64,000 nt of DNA from Crossaster papposus (Eukaryota > Echinodermata > Asteroidea > Velatida > Solasteridae): assembly GCA_037893245.1 (NCBI GenBank), contig JBAIAA010001538.1, forward strand, positions 1-64,000, written 5' to 3'. Of the stretch, positions 33,150 through 44,516 are shown piece by piece. Every line of letters begins with the position of its first letter. The stretch's first letter is position 1. The notes beneath the pieces are model-generated. The model was not told where the DNA came from. It searched no databases and saw nothing but the letters and a program-made list of their open reading frames with translations. A program made the position numbers and the translations under genes.

Positions 33150-33925
33150 GACTCTGTGACCGTTCTGACTGGTTCGTCGGACGGTCTGTTCAACTTGACA
33201 CGCGAAACTCGGTTGTCGCGCTCAACTTAAACGAGACCCAAGAACATTGCACTCGGAACAGGATCACACACAGCGACTACCTGGTATTCGGGGTTTTGCA
33301 CAATCGAAATTCGCGAGTCAAGAACAGACCGCCCGAACCCAGCCTATACGTATTGACCAATCTCATCTCAGCTACGATAACCAACCATACATGTACATGT
33401 ACTTGCAACAGACTTGCAACAACCAACATATGTTTACATATTACATTTGTACATGTTTTATTCTTGCTGGTTTACGGTCACACACGCCCGGATTCACCGC
33501 TTGAAAAATAGCTATGTACAATACAATTCTTATACTTTTAGCTTGTCTTCATGTTTATGACCTTCACAATGTTTACATATTATCATATGTTTTGATATTT
33601 TGATTCAACTCAATTCGCCTTAAAAACTTAAATAATTTATTTGAGTAGCAACGATATAGTTATTAATGTTCATAACATGGTGATGTACACTTGATGTACA
33701 GTATTTAAACTTTTACTTCCAATTTGATTGGAAGCGTATTCACCACAAACCATCATAATAAGATAATATAAACTTAATTTTGTTAGTGAGCATTTTTTCT
33801 CTATCACTGTGAAAATAAACTGTAAAAAGAACTGGAAAATTCCTTCTTTAACTCATAAACCAGGACATTTAACATATACACGGGTAAGCCCTATTGACCA
33901 TCTTTACGATGAACACTTCGAATCG
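33150..33925. other. Intergenic stretch without recognised gene
   Basis: AT-rich sequence with a few ACATGTACATGT words near 33390. I see no coding region or repeat structure. Confidence 0.5.
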
Positions 33926-33929
33926 TTAA

Positions 33930-34693
33930 CCCTTAGCACGCTACCATTCATATACACACGTATTCCCATGGCGCTGGATTTCCTGTGCAAGTCACTATAA
34001 AGTAATGCACACTAATATGTTCCGAAGCTTTTTACTCTACGATGGGTGTGTTTTACAGGAAAATGCAACATAAACTATTTGTTCAGTATGAAATTTCCTA
34101 TTCATTGGTGGCCGTGAGGATGGCTAAAATTGATCAGCCAGTCGTGGTGGTAAGCCCTCCGAAATGCATCATTACGAGCTGCGATCCAAGCCGCGTTAGG
34201 AGCCGCATCACCTCCCGCTTGCTGGCGAACTTCACCGGGGCCATCGTCGCGTTGTGCCCCATCACTACTATCGTCATCAATGGAACCTTCAACACGTTCT
34301 CGTACACGCAGGCATACTCGTTGTCGACACTATCGTTGACATAATCGTCCTGAAAAAGGCCTTCAATGTCTGAATCTCCGGAGTCTGAGTCCCCGAAAAT
34401 CTCCTGAAATGCAGCTCCGGCGTCCATTGAACACTCGAACAGCGGAACGGACAGATTTTCAATCGAAAATAGCAGAGAATTTTGTAAGAAACGAGTGTGA
34501 ATTTATGGTTGTACAACGTTATAGCCTCGTAATCATCTATCCAATGGTACCCAGGTGAGGGTCAGGGGTCAATGGTTTGTCATATATTCATTCATTTATA
34601 AAATAATAGAACGTTTTCGCGGGCGACTGTGGTCGCCGATAGCAGTGTTAGAAATGCGCTGGGCGACTGGAGTCGCCGGTAGCGTGCAAAGGG
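33930..34693. mobile_element. piggyBac-like element remnant
   Basis: TTAA flanks it at 33926-33929 and 34694-34697. The inverted ends are CCCTTAGCACGCTACC and GGTAGCGTGCAAAGGG, so the element starts with CCC as piggyBac elements do. Near the right end are two GGCGACT-GTGGTCGCC-type dyads (34620-34675). At 764 bp it is far too short for a full transposase gene. Confidence 0.88.
34134..34427 (-). pseudogene. piggyBac transposase N-terminal fragment
   Basis: 97 codons starting MDAGAAFQEIFGDSDSGDSD followed by IEGLFQDD. The acidic Asp/Ser-rich start is typical of piggyBac-derived transposase N-termini. The catalytic DDD core is absent because the element is internally deleted. Its location inside TTAA-bounded inverted repeats supports the call. 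Confidence 0.6.
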
Positions 34694-34699
34694 TTAACC

Positions 34700-37119
34700 G
34701 ATGCGGTATTGGCAATCATCCCAACAAATATCTTTACTTTTTACAGCGTTTGCTGCTATCCCTAAATAAATTTTATGAACATTTTGCATGATTGGAAACA
34801 ATTTGGGATTGATCAATATTTAATTATTGTCAATGATTAATTTCAATCGCCTTGGAATTTGAAAACGAAATTTAACGATCATGTATGAAAGCATTTTTTT
34901 TTTACCGACCTTGAGACAGGCGAAAAACAGAGATCAAAACCTGGGATTGATTTGGGTTAAGGAAAAAGATGCTCTAGAAATTTCTGTCTGAACCCAGAAG
35001 GCGATCGAGCGCTTGAAAAAGCGAACAAGCTCCAAGAGCAAATTATAAATGATCAAACTGAGTACGTCCAATGCTTAGTAATTAAATATAATTTACATGG
35101 AAAACATTAAAATGGGGTACAATGAACGGAGAATGTTTATCCAAAAACCCATTCCGAAAAACAAACAAAAATAAATGAACTGTGTAGCGTGGTGACCGTG
35201 AATGACTAGCACACCTTGAAACACGCACCTTAAAACACATTCCTCAGCACACTTCGCGTGCCACTGCACACTAATTCCGAATTTGCATAAGACAAACACC
35301 ATTTCCAATAACCGTGCGATCTCACACTTCTGATGAGATAATAATTCTCTTTTCTACCATTGCCAATGAGAATTGATCATCCCCCAATTTTGTTTAGCGC
35401 CTTGGCGATCTAATAATAGGGCTAATTTTGGAGAGTTTTACGTCCAGGGAGTTGATTACAAAGTAGTTTGGGATTTTTATTTGTTTTTGTTAACAACAAA
35501 TATTTCCTTATTTTTAATTTTTTTAACCAGTTCTCACCAGAGAACGTATATACACGCACAGTTTTTTCCGAGATTCAAAACGGATGACGCATAAGCACGC
35601 CACGAGCTAGGCCGGAAATGTCTGTCAGCAGCGAGCATAGGCGAAAATGTCATGGGTGTGCTTCCCGATACATTCGGCCTGAACCTGCGTCGGATCGAGT
35701 TTCGTTATTAAAAATAACCCCGCGCCTCGGCTCGGTGAATGTTACAATAATCCCGGCGCGAACTGGTTAAGTCATTGTAAACTTTTTCTTTTATTAATTT
35801 GTGGTTTGGAGGATTTTTTTGTTCCCCCTAAGGGAAACAAAAACAACCAAACTTGCAACTCAATGTGCTTTAATGTGCGAGGCGGAACTGGGCAAAGGGC
35901 ATAGTGGAGAAAACTGCAAAATAATAAATAATGGGTGATTAATTGTTTTCAGACTTATTGACATTTGTAATCTTTGATATGCCTAATAACTATATTTGAT
36001 TAAGAAATAGTATAGAAATAGTGGAATGAAAGTGTTTTTATAGAGAAAACAATTGACATTTTCCCATATATCATGTACAAAACGCAAAATTCAAAGTCCT
36101 TTTTCTCAACATTTTACTTTTGCGACATAGGCCTATTGATAAATGTGAACTTTAAACATCCATAACTTGTTCACGGAATGTCCGATTGAAGCACAACATA
36201 CAGTAATGTAAGGATAATTTTATTCTCTTTTCTGGAAACCCAAAACCCTCACTTCAACCTCTGCCCAGTTCTGTCTCATTTTGCCAGAACCCATCACTAA
36301 CGAGCCCATGACAAATGTGTGGTATAATGGCATCCCAGCTGCTATGTACTGGGGGTGAGGGTGGGGTAGATACTTCTGCAGGGAATTGGTTATCATGATG
36401 TTGTCATAATTGATCATAACATCATGAGTATAGATATGCACCCTCGCATCTATCTATCAGTAGATTTGTCACAGTATTAAGTACCTTTTATTAACATGCA
36501 TTATTACAAGTTTTTAACTAACAATTTAATTATTTGTTTTTTATGTTATCATTGTAAACATTCCTTTTGATAAGTTGTTATTGCTTTTTAAGATGGGAAA
36601 CTGGGTAAAACAAATTGAAGGTGCGTTTGTTTTTTGTAACAGCCGATGTATGCAGTAACACGTTAAGCTGCTCATCCTACGAAAAAAGAAGAGGCATCGG
36701 TTAAATTTGAAGCATTCAAATTTACAAAAAGGTGAATAATAAATTGTGTAGAAGTTTATTTTTACAGATTTTCAATCTGAAGTAGTCTGGTGCCAAGAGA
36801 GAGCAGTCGGTATTACCCACTGTTGTTTCGACACCAGACTTCAGGTTGGACTTTATTTTGTACGTCATAGGAAACAATTAAAATTACTTTAGCTGTCATC
36901 ACTGACGCCACTTGTGAACATTGCTCTAAAATGCAAATTTTCTTCCAAATTACTTCTCAAACAAATGGGACGTTTTAGGTATAAACTCTGGGGGAAAATG
37001 ACCTTATTTGGTTTAATCTTGTGTTTTTATGATAATACTGAATTTCTCATTGATTTCAGACATCACATGCAGTCAATTGTTTTACTTGTAATTTATGACC
37101 ATTTTGGTAAAATAAATAA
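34700..37119. other. 2.4 kb of intergenic DNA
   Basis: I find no convincing gene. A weak hairpin around CTGAAGTAGTCTGGTG...CACCAGACTTCAG (36778-36842) is the only structure noted. Short open frames lack motifs. Confidence 0.5.
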
Positions 37120-37349
37120 ACAAAATCCCCAAAATTCAAATTTTCCTAATTTTAATAACAATTCAAAAAGTCGAATTTAGTCAATGTTAATAAAAATAAA
37201 TATTATGTCGCAATGTTATGTCACTTTGAATTGGTATATAATAGAGTTCCATAGCCCCTCAGGTTTTGGAGATATGACATGTTTGCATATTCCTTGGAGT
37301 TCAAAATACACAACTGAGAAAACAGGCTTTGAAATAGTTGGCTCTGTTG

Positions 37350-37682
37350 TAGGGTTGCAATACAGCGCTGCATTCAGCGCGCGTAGGCCGCCGATGCGGG
37401 CGCCCTATAATGTACACCGTAGACCACGCTATGACCACGCTAAACTCACATAATCGCTCGGAAAGTTCTAAGCAGAATTGCATGCTCGTGTCACGTTGCA
37501 TAATTACGTGATGTAACAGAAATTTGACCAATGAGGTAGCGATTATGCATGTAACATCATGCGATTATTCACGCAACATCACACGCGCAAGCAAAGGGAC
37601 ATAATTCTGCTCGGAATTAACGAGCGATTATGCGAGTTAGCCAAGACGACCTATTCGAAGGTCATGGCGAAGGTCAAGGCTA
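37350..37682. mobile_element. Palindromic MITE, copy 1
   Basis: Shares TAATCGCTCGGAAA, AATTACGTGATGTAACAGAAA and GAGCGATTATGCGAGTTAGC with 38889-39193, in inverted orientation. The interior is itself palindromic. Outer words (GTTGCAATACAGCGCTG) match the other copy's end region. Confidence 0.65.
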
Positions 37683-37867
37683 ACCCCTTAAAATTAAACA
37701 AATGTTCCATAATTATTGTTAAATTTGACAAATTTTAATAAAAATTCAAGGGTGACCCCTTTCAATGTTTAATTTCTCAAAAAACACAAATTGTGGCCAA
37801 TTTTATAAAAATGCAAAGCTATAACCCCTTACAATGTAATTTTTTTTAAAATACATTTTTTAAAGAA

Positions 37868-37942
37868 ATTGGCAAGGCGGAACTCGAACCTGCGACCTCC
37901 AAAATTCCGGTCCGGAGCTCTACCAACTGAGCTACCTTTATC
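37868..37942 (-). ncRNA. tRNA-like pseudogene or SINE head
   Basis: Minus strand: GGTAGCTCAGTTGGTAGAGC is a perfect D-arm/A box and GCAGGTTCGAGTTCCGC a near-canonical T-arm/B box, 3' end CTTGCC. The anticodon loop would be CCGGAAT and lacks the usual U33, and the T stem and acceptor do not pair fully. I read it as a tRNA-derived relic, not a functional tRNA. Confidence 0.55.
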
Positions 37943-38107
37943 TATGTTGGTGGTCTTCCAAATTGTCAGTATCTTTGTTCGAGGGCATTAGTCGGAAGTC
38001 ATAAACACCAAAATGCCGTGTAGCCAGGAATCACACCCATTTTTACGATACAACCGGGGAAGCGACATTGTGGGGATTACTCAATGAGGATGCGACTTTT
38101 TATTTTA

Positions 38108-38195
38108 TAATACACAAATAAACCACAAGGAAAACTGAGTTTGCATATTTGTAAATGTGCATATTTAGTTTCTCTTGTGGTTTATTTGTGTAATT
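38108..38195. repeat. Hairpin with an 18-bp stem
   Basis: ACACAAATAAACCACAAG and its exact complement CTTGTGGTTTATTTGTGT enclose about 50 bases that also pair partly (GAAAACT / AGTTTCT). Confidence 0.75.
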
Positions 38196-38888
38196 TTAAT
38201 ACAAATTCAAGGCTATCAACTAACCCCTTGCAATTTAAATGTTTTCCCCAAAAGTAATTATTTTGTTAATTTTAATAAAAAATACATTTTTGCATATTTT
38301 AATAAAAATTCAAGGCTAGCCCTCTTACAATTTAAATGTTTTTCAAAAAGTCAAATGTTAGCCAATAAAGTTCATGCATATGACGTTACACGCACGTCGC
38401 ACTTCACGACAGCGCCCCCAATGAGGTCTAGTTGCATAATCACGGCATATACCGTCTGCACTTTGTTTGACCTCAAACTTTGCTCGTGCGATTAGCGCGT
38501 ACGCGTAGCGCGCGTGACGTCAATGCAACCCCTTTATTAAAAACAAAAATGCAACACTAAACCCTTACAATGTTAACATTACCTCTATTTCCAATATACC
38601 GGACTTGTGCCAACCAGTAGTATTAGGTTCGTAAAAACGGAGTTTTAACTGCAGACCTCAATCACACTTAATAATAAAAAGATACACACAATAATTCAGT
38701 TTTATTAAAAGTTCTTTAATTGTCAACATTTCTTGTGCATACACTAATTTACAATCGAAACCAAAAAACCCTGAAAATCAGCTCAATGGCTGAATGCTTA
38801 TCCATAGTACAATGTTATATAAAGGTATACAATACAAATACATGTAACAAAAAAAAGCAATTGAGAAAATTGCACATCAGTTTGTAGT

Positions 38889-39193
38889 CTTAGTTGCAAG
38901 ACGTCTAATCGCGGTATCGTAGGCTGACCAACAATCGCTCGGAAAATTCTAAAAGCATAATTGTGTCGCATTTGCATGCGCGTGTGACGTTGCGTGCATA
39001 ATTATGTGACGTAACAGAAACTTGACGCGATTGTACACGCGACGTCACACGCGCATGCGAATTTTTCGAGCGATTATGTTAGTTAGCCAAGACGTTCTAT
39101 TTGAAGGTCATGGCGTGGCCACGTTAGACTTTAGAGGACGCCGGCGGCCTACGAGCGCTGCATACCGCGATTAGGACGTCTTGCAACCAAGAC
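38889..39193. mobile_element. Palindromic MITE, copy 2
   Basis: Terminal words TTGCAAGACGTCTAATCGCG and CGCGATTAGGACGTCTTGCAA are inverted. Inside, AATCGCTCGGAAAATTCT pairs with AATTTTTCGAGCGATTATG. Several GACGTCA/TGACGTAA words lie in the middle. It is non-coding and about 305 bp. Confidence 0.75.
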
Positions 39194-39229
39194 TTATCAG
39201 TTTGCCATCTTTGGCTCTCAAAAAACAAC

Positions 39230-39287
39230 AATGTAGGTAATTTTCAACGATCAGTCATTTGAATGATCGTTGACAATTACCTACATT
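39230..39287. repeat. 58-bp hairpin
   Basis: AATGTAGGTAATTTTCAACG continues to ATCA, then a short loop, then TGATCGTTGACAATTACC and TACATT. The stem is about 24 bp with one mismatch. Confidence 0.8.
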
Positions 39288-39368
39288 GGTTTTTCTTTTT
39301 TCTTCTAGACGACAAACCAGATTTTTAATCCATGTAAGCTTTTTATAAGGCCAAATCATGAATATATC

Positions 39369-39612
39369 GGGGGGGGGGGGGGGGGGGGGGTGTACCTGCA
39401 TCACCGGGCCCTTTTAATTCGTGTGGAAGGGTCCCATAGACTAACGAGTAATCTGAAGTCGACCACCATTTACCTCGTCGCTTGGGGTGTAAAATACAAG
39501 GCTGGGTCTACCTGCTGATTGAAACATCGTCGTAATATTCGTCATTTTTTGTAGTATGAGGTCGTAGCTGTCAGACGTGTCTTTCAGATCGCCCCCCCCC
39601 CCCCCCCCCCCC
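39369..39612. repeat. G-run and C-run pair
   Basis: 22 consecutive G at 39369-39390 and 21 consecutive C at 39592-39612. On opposite strands both are G-quadruplex-prone, and the two could pair as a hairpin. Run lengths may be affected by sequencing slippage. Confidence 0.8.
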
Positions 39613-39701
39613 ACTTTTTGTTTTACATTTATTATGTCAGTGCTCGACGGTACTCGTTTATTTGTGTCTGCCATAATTAAGATCATTACTTCATCGATAG
39701 A

Positions 39702-40876
39702 ATGGCAGAACCTACAGAGCCCAAAAAGACAAGAGCCGACCGGAGAAATAAGGACTCGACAAACCAGACGAACTTGAGTGATTCAAACCAAGATGGCTGC
39801 CGTGCGTGTTCCTGTCGCGATTCTATCAGCGAGGTACACATTTAACTTGATAGAATCCTTGAGACCCTCGCTACCTTGGAATCAAGATTGTCTGGCCTGG
39901 AGACTAAACTCAGCACAGTGAGTAGTACCGTCTCAAATCATGATCATGGTATCGAGGATCTCAAGACCAGCCTAAATATGAGGGATGAGCGAGTGAGTTC
40001 ATTGACTCCCCAGATCAACAACCAAGCAGCCTCGAATTTTAATCTCATCGGCGAATTTTAATCTCATCGGCAAACTTTAAAACAAAGTTGTTAAACGTTA
40101 ATATACATGGAATTCCAGAGAGATCCGAAGAAAATCAAACCTGCGAGGAATTTCTTTCTAGCTTCTTCGTAGATCACATGAAGCTTGAAGGCGGAGACGA
40201 AATCGAGGTATAGAGTGGGCTCACCGCACTCCTGGTCGGCAAGCAGCCAACACCCCCGGCAGTGGCAACCCTCGGCCCCGTCCCATCCATTGCAAGTTAT
40301 TACGGTCAGTTGATAGGCAGTTCATTCTGAAGCAAGCTTCAAGATCTCTTAAGAATCACCCATTCAAGGAATCAAACATATTTATTTCTGATGATGTGAC
40401 GAGCTATGTGGAGTGTCGTGGTCGGGCGGTTAAGAACTCGGTTTTCTGTTCCGCAGAGCGTGGGTTCGAGTCCCGGTGTCGACACGTGTGTCCTTAAGCA
40501 AGGCAATTAAACCACTATTGCTTCGTCCTTCGGATGGGACGTAAAGCTGTAGGTCCCGTGCGTTGTGTAATGCACGTAAAAGAACCCAGTAACACTCTTC
40601 GCTAAGAGAAGGGGTGCGCCCCGGTGTTCCTGGCAGCGCCTCGGAATAGGCAACTAGATAGATGGCGCTTTACAAATGCATGATCATCATCATCATCATC
40701 ATATCAGAAATAACCGTAAACAACTACGGAAAAAACATCTTCCAGGCATTAGACGCGACGAGCGAGTAAGCTTCGCCTATATCCTGTGTACCACCCCTGC
40801 CTCGATCGCCAACAAGCACCATAGCGGACCATTCAAGTCGTTTCGCCTGGGAGATGAAGCACCCAAATTCCGTTGA
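39702..40876 (+). pseudogene. LINE ORF1 (L1/Tx1-type RNA-binding protein), decayed
   Basis: Starts MAEPTEPKKTRADRRNKDST, has a coiled-coil stretch (LESRLSGLETKLSTVSSTV, LKTSLNMRDERVSSL) and then an RRM-like part (KLLNVNIHGIPERSEENQTC, RQFILKQASRSLKNHPF, IFISDDVTSY...IRNNRKQLRKKHL). This is the layout of L1/Tx1 ORF1p, which coats LINE RNA. Stops occur after SEVHI and within the middle. GAATTTTAATCTCATCGGC is duplicated in tandem (40036-40073). A SINE splits it at 40407-40702; the text on both sides joins as DDVTSY | IRNNRK. No endonuclease or reverse transcriptase follows. Confidence 0.7.
40407..40702 (+). mobile_element. SINE with conserved central domain
   Basis: tRNA-like head with A-box GGTCGGGCGGTTAAG and a perfect B box GGTTCGAGTCC. 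The body has TCCTTAAGCAAGGCAATTAA, CGGATGGGACGTAAAGCTGT and AGGTCCCGTG, a conserved-domain pattern shared by several metazoan SINE families (subtype not assigned). Then comes GGCGCTTTACAAATGC and an (ATC)n tail. It interrupts the LINE ORF1 above. Confidence 0.82.
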
Positions 40877-40879
40877 TAA

Positions 40880-41254
40880 GGCCAAATAAAAAAAAAAACA
40901 TGTTTAGCGTCATGCCTTTTTTTTAAATGGAAGGAGGAGGCCCCTTTTTTTCTTTCTTTTTTTTCTTTCTTTTTTCAAAATGGCTGCCCGACACATTTTA
41001 ATTCGAGTCATGTAGTGAACATGTCACGACCTATCTTCCAATTTAAAATTAAAACATGGTTTACCCACGATTAAAAATCAAAATTCACGTGGGTCGATCA
41101 TGCACAGTACACGACTACACGTCACACCCTAGCCTTCCTATTAGAAAAAAAAAAAATCATTTGTTTTCCAAAAAAGAAAAAAAAAAGAAAGGAGGCGGGC
41201 CCCCAAAAAGGAAGCGGGCGGTGAAGCTAAACATGTTTTTTTGTTTTATTTGGC
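40880..41254. mobile_element. MITE with GGCCAAATAAA ends
   Basis: Inverted ends GGCCAAATAAA, an A-run and ACATGTTTAGC at 40880-40910 mirror GCTAAACATG, a T-run and TTTATTTGGCC at 41225-41254. Next to them, AAGGAGGAGGCCCC and GGGGCCCCC-type words also pair. No coding content. Confidence 0.75.
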
Positions 41255-41906
41255 CCAATCAACATAAGTATTCATTAATTATGGTATTTACGAATATTTG
41301 TGTACATGTATTTAGCATTTGTTGCGGGTATATGTACAATATTGTGTGCCAATATATACATTTGTTTCGTGATTTACTGCGTTTACCATTTCGTGGGTAA
41401 ACAAAAAATCACAATTCTTTGCTGGGGACGCCATTTTCAATTTTTAAAGAATGGTCATTGTATCTATTGTGATTTAAACTCAAACATTTCTCAGCTTACG
41501 CGCTTAACTATTATTGTGATCAAAGAATGGTTATTGTGTTTATTGTGATTTAAATTGTTAACATTCCATGGCCTGTGTTAATTAAATCAGCGTCTTTTGT
41601 GAATTTGTAGCTATACTCTGTGGACGCCTACAGTAGTCGGGTTTGGCTGGAGGATAGTCGAGTCTGCACCTAGTTGGCCCATGGAGCAATAAACTAGTAT
41701 ATTACTCCATGGTTGGCCACAGCAAGGGTCTGCTTATTGGCTGTTAAATTTCCTATAGCTTTCTGATGGTGGGCAATGATAGATTTTCAAATGCACTGCA
41801 CTATTTTATTTTTGAATCGAGGGAGTAATATGATCTGACACCACGCCTTATATTATATTTTTGAGTTTTATATTTCATTTATTATGTATAATTACCGTTA
41901 TGTGTA
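41255..41906. other. Intergenic stretch
   Basis: A direct repeat of GAATGGTCATTGTATCTATTG and GAATGGTTATTGTGTTTATTG (about 41448-41550) and a hairpin CCATGGAGCAATA...TATTACTCCATGG (41680-41714). No gene is seen. Confidence 0.55.
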
Positions 41907-43337
41907 TTGTTTTTGTCCTTGTTCTTGTCAGTTTGTTACCTGTTCAGGAGATCGACTACGTATATCTGTTTGTACCTTATTTTCACATCTTTTGTAGACA
42001 ATAATATTGATTTCGACCTAAACTATGATTTACCAGATATTAGATGTGATTATTATGACCAGGATACTTTCCTGAATACATTCACTGCTAATACTACTGT
42101 TAAATTACTTCATATTAATGCTCGTAGTCTCATTACAAATTTCAATAATATTTCTTAATATATTAATCTGTTAACCTTGGAGTTTTCAGTCGTTGGTATT
42201 TCGGAGACATGGCTTAAGGATCTCAATGACCCCCTTATCCAGCTTTCTCACTATAACATCGAAGGTTTTTGTAGATCTGATAAAAGAGGCGGTGGAGTGG
42301 CTTTTTATATCAATCAGAATTTATCTTATAAGGTTCGCAGTGAAATTTGTGTATTTAATTCTGATATTGAAGCTTGTTTTATTGAGCTGGATAATATCCA
42401 TACAACTAATGTTATAACACAAAAAGTGTTATATGATGGGTGATTTTAATATTAATTTATTCAATTATAATTCTGATTGCAGTGTGACTAATTTTCTGAA
42501 TATACTTAGCTCTTATTATTTTTTTCCAAACTTTTAGTAAATCTACAAGAATAACAGATCATAGTTCCACTTTAATTGATACTATTTTTACCAATGATTT
42601 CTCTAACCCTGTGCCGGAGTCTTAGTTACCGACTTAAGTGATCACTTGCCTGTGTTTTTGGTGGTAGCTAGTATTAAACAACAGTTTAATACCGTCTCCA
42701 ATTTTAAACGTGACTTTTCTGACGATAACATTGAACAGTTTATTGTTGATCTTAATGAGACAGACTGGAGTCCCATAATAACTTATGATGTTAACGTAAT
42801 GTACGATGTATTTATTGATCATGTTACGAAACTGTATAATCATCATTTTCCCCAAGTAGAAATCAATATTAATTTTAACAAACATAAATCTTCTTGGTTA
42901 ACAAATGGTATTTATAACTCTATAAGAAAAAAGAATTATTTATACAAACAGTATTTGAAAACTCATTCTATACAAAATAAAACCTGTTATACGAAATTTA
43001 GAAATAAACTCAATAGCTTGATTAAACTTGCTAAGAAAAACTATTTTAGTTATAGATTTAACCACGACAAATCGAACATCAAAGGTACCTGGAAACTTAT
43101 TAATTTCTTGCTAAACAAATCTCAATCTAAGCATAATCCATCTTGTTTTGTCTGTGATAATAATGAAGTCCACGGTGATAGAAATATAGCTGATACATTT
43201 AATAATTACTTTGTTAGTAATAATGTTGCTAGTCAGCTTCTGACTCCTGATACAACTTTCGAGTTCTACCTTAATGATAGATGTTCGAATTCTGTTTTCT
43301 TTATTCCCGTTTTACAAGAAGAAATAGTATACAAATA
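41907..43337 (+). pseudogene. Truncated LINE: endonuclease and linker only
   Basis: Translations give LLHINARSLITNFNNIS, FSVVGISETWLKDLNDPL, KRGGGVAFYINQNLSY, MGDFNINLFNYNSD, TLIDTIFTNDFSNP and SDHLPVFLVVA: the blocks of a CR1-like APE endonuclease. A linker (LVDLNETDWSPIITYDVN...RKKNYLYKQYLKTH) runs up to FNNYFVSNNV. Stops and frame changes occur at about 42156, 42440 and 42535-42625. The reverse transcriptase is missing: the sequence stops where the hairpin element at 43338 begins. It is related to, but clearly diverged from, the LINE at 4932. Confidence 0.78.
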
Positions 43338-43463
43338 TTGACTGCTTTGAGTGGTATAGTAAAACTAGCCTCCCGAGGTGATCCATGGAGCATTATATTT
43401 TCCCGAGGCGAAGCCGAGGGAAAATAGAATGCTCCATGGATCACCGCGAAATAAAGCAGTCAA
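43338..43463. mobile_element. 126-bp hairpin element
   Basis: Outer 11-bp inverted ends TTGACTGCTTT / AAAGCAGTCAA enclose a near-perfect inner hairpin, GGTGATCCATGGAGCATT through CCCGAGGCGAAGCCGAGGG to AATGCTCCATGGATCACC. TTTTATAACACCTCAC follows, as after the hairpin at 2420-2582. Confidence 0.8.
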
Positions 43464-43486
43464 TTTTGTTTTATAACACCTCACTC

Positions 43487-44245
43487 ACAGATTCTGCCCA
43501 ATTTAAGCTTCCTGAAAGTATAGTAATGACAAACTAGACATGTGTTTGTGGACAAACACAGAGCTGTTTCTAGTGTCTAAAATTACTTTCAATATGTATG
43601 TGGTAATCTTTTGTGTGTGCCAAGTCTCAAGTCGATCAGATTTACTAAAGTGTCAAAGTCAATAGTCTAAAGAAAAACGTGTACAAAACCTATGGGGGAA
43701 AATTGAACCTTTAACGTGACACCCCGTAACCTTGAGTGACGTAATCGTGCCAAATTTCTCCTACGACCGTCTGTGGATGGTGGTCTATGTGTGTGCCAAG
43801 TCTCAAGTCGATCGGATTAACTAAGTGTCAAAGTCAAGAGTCTAAAGAAAAACGTGTACAAAACCTATGGGGGACAAATTAAACCTTTAACTTGACGTCA
43901 CGTGACCTTGAATGACGCAATCGTGCTGAATTTCTTTCAGAAACATCTGGTGGTGGTGTTCTGAGTGTATGGCAAGTTTCAAGTCGGTCGGATTGACCAA
44001 AGTGTCAAATTCAATAGTCTGAAGAAAAACGTGTACAAAACCTATGGGAAAAATTTCACCTTTAACGCTGAGTCACGTGACCTTGAATGACGTAATCGCG
44101 ACGAATTTCTTCTAGGACCGTCCTTGGGTGGTTGTCTAAGTGTATGCCAAGTCTCAAGTCCATCGGATTTACCAAAGTGTCAAAGTGTATTGTCTGAACA
44201 AACGTGTACAAATCCTATGGAGAACAAAAGGCAAAAAAAAAAAAA
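43487..44245 (+). repeat. Satellite array segment 1
   Basis: Starts the array of about 175-bp monomers; CGTGTACAAAACCTATGGG-type words at 43678, 43853, 44028 and 44205 give the period. A hairpin head (CTAGACATGTGTTTGTGG...) lies at 43531. Monomer consensus includes CACGTGACCTTGAATGACG, CAAGTCTCAAGTCGATCGG and CAAAGTGTCAAAGTCAATAG. It ends in an A-run. Confidence 0.88.
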
Positions 44246-44516
44246 AAAAAACTAGAACTACGTCTGTTCGAGGAACAGAACATAGGGCTTTTTCGCTTTC
44301 GCAATTTTTTAGATTAAATTTTTCAAAAATTGAACTTTTATACCATCAAAATAATTTAAAATCATCGAAAACGAATTTCAGTTAATTTAAACAGATTAAA
44401 ATGAATCCAAACTGATTAAAACGATGACGTCACACGTTTGTGAACTTTTTGTGCAACTATCTATCACCTAACAATACAAACGTATGTTATGTTAGCACGT
44501 TCCGTTGCTGAGATAT

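Larger units (their letters stand above)
37120..38580. repeat. Degenerate AT-rich repeat
   Basis: Variants of TTTTAATAAAAATTCAAGGC followed by TAACCCCTTACAATTTAAATG recur at about 37140, 37685, 37735, 37800, 38195, 38270, 38310 and 38540. Spacing is irregular and other insertions interrupt it. No protein-coding signal is seen. Confidence 0.6.

Noticed and set aside
37868-37942. Functional tRNA gene on the minus strand
   Set aside because: D-arm and B box are good, but U33 is missing and the T and acceptor stems do not pair.
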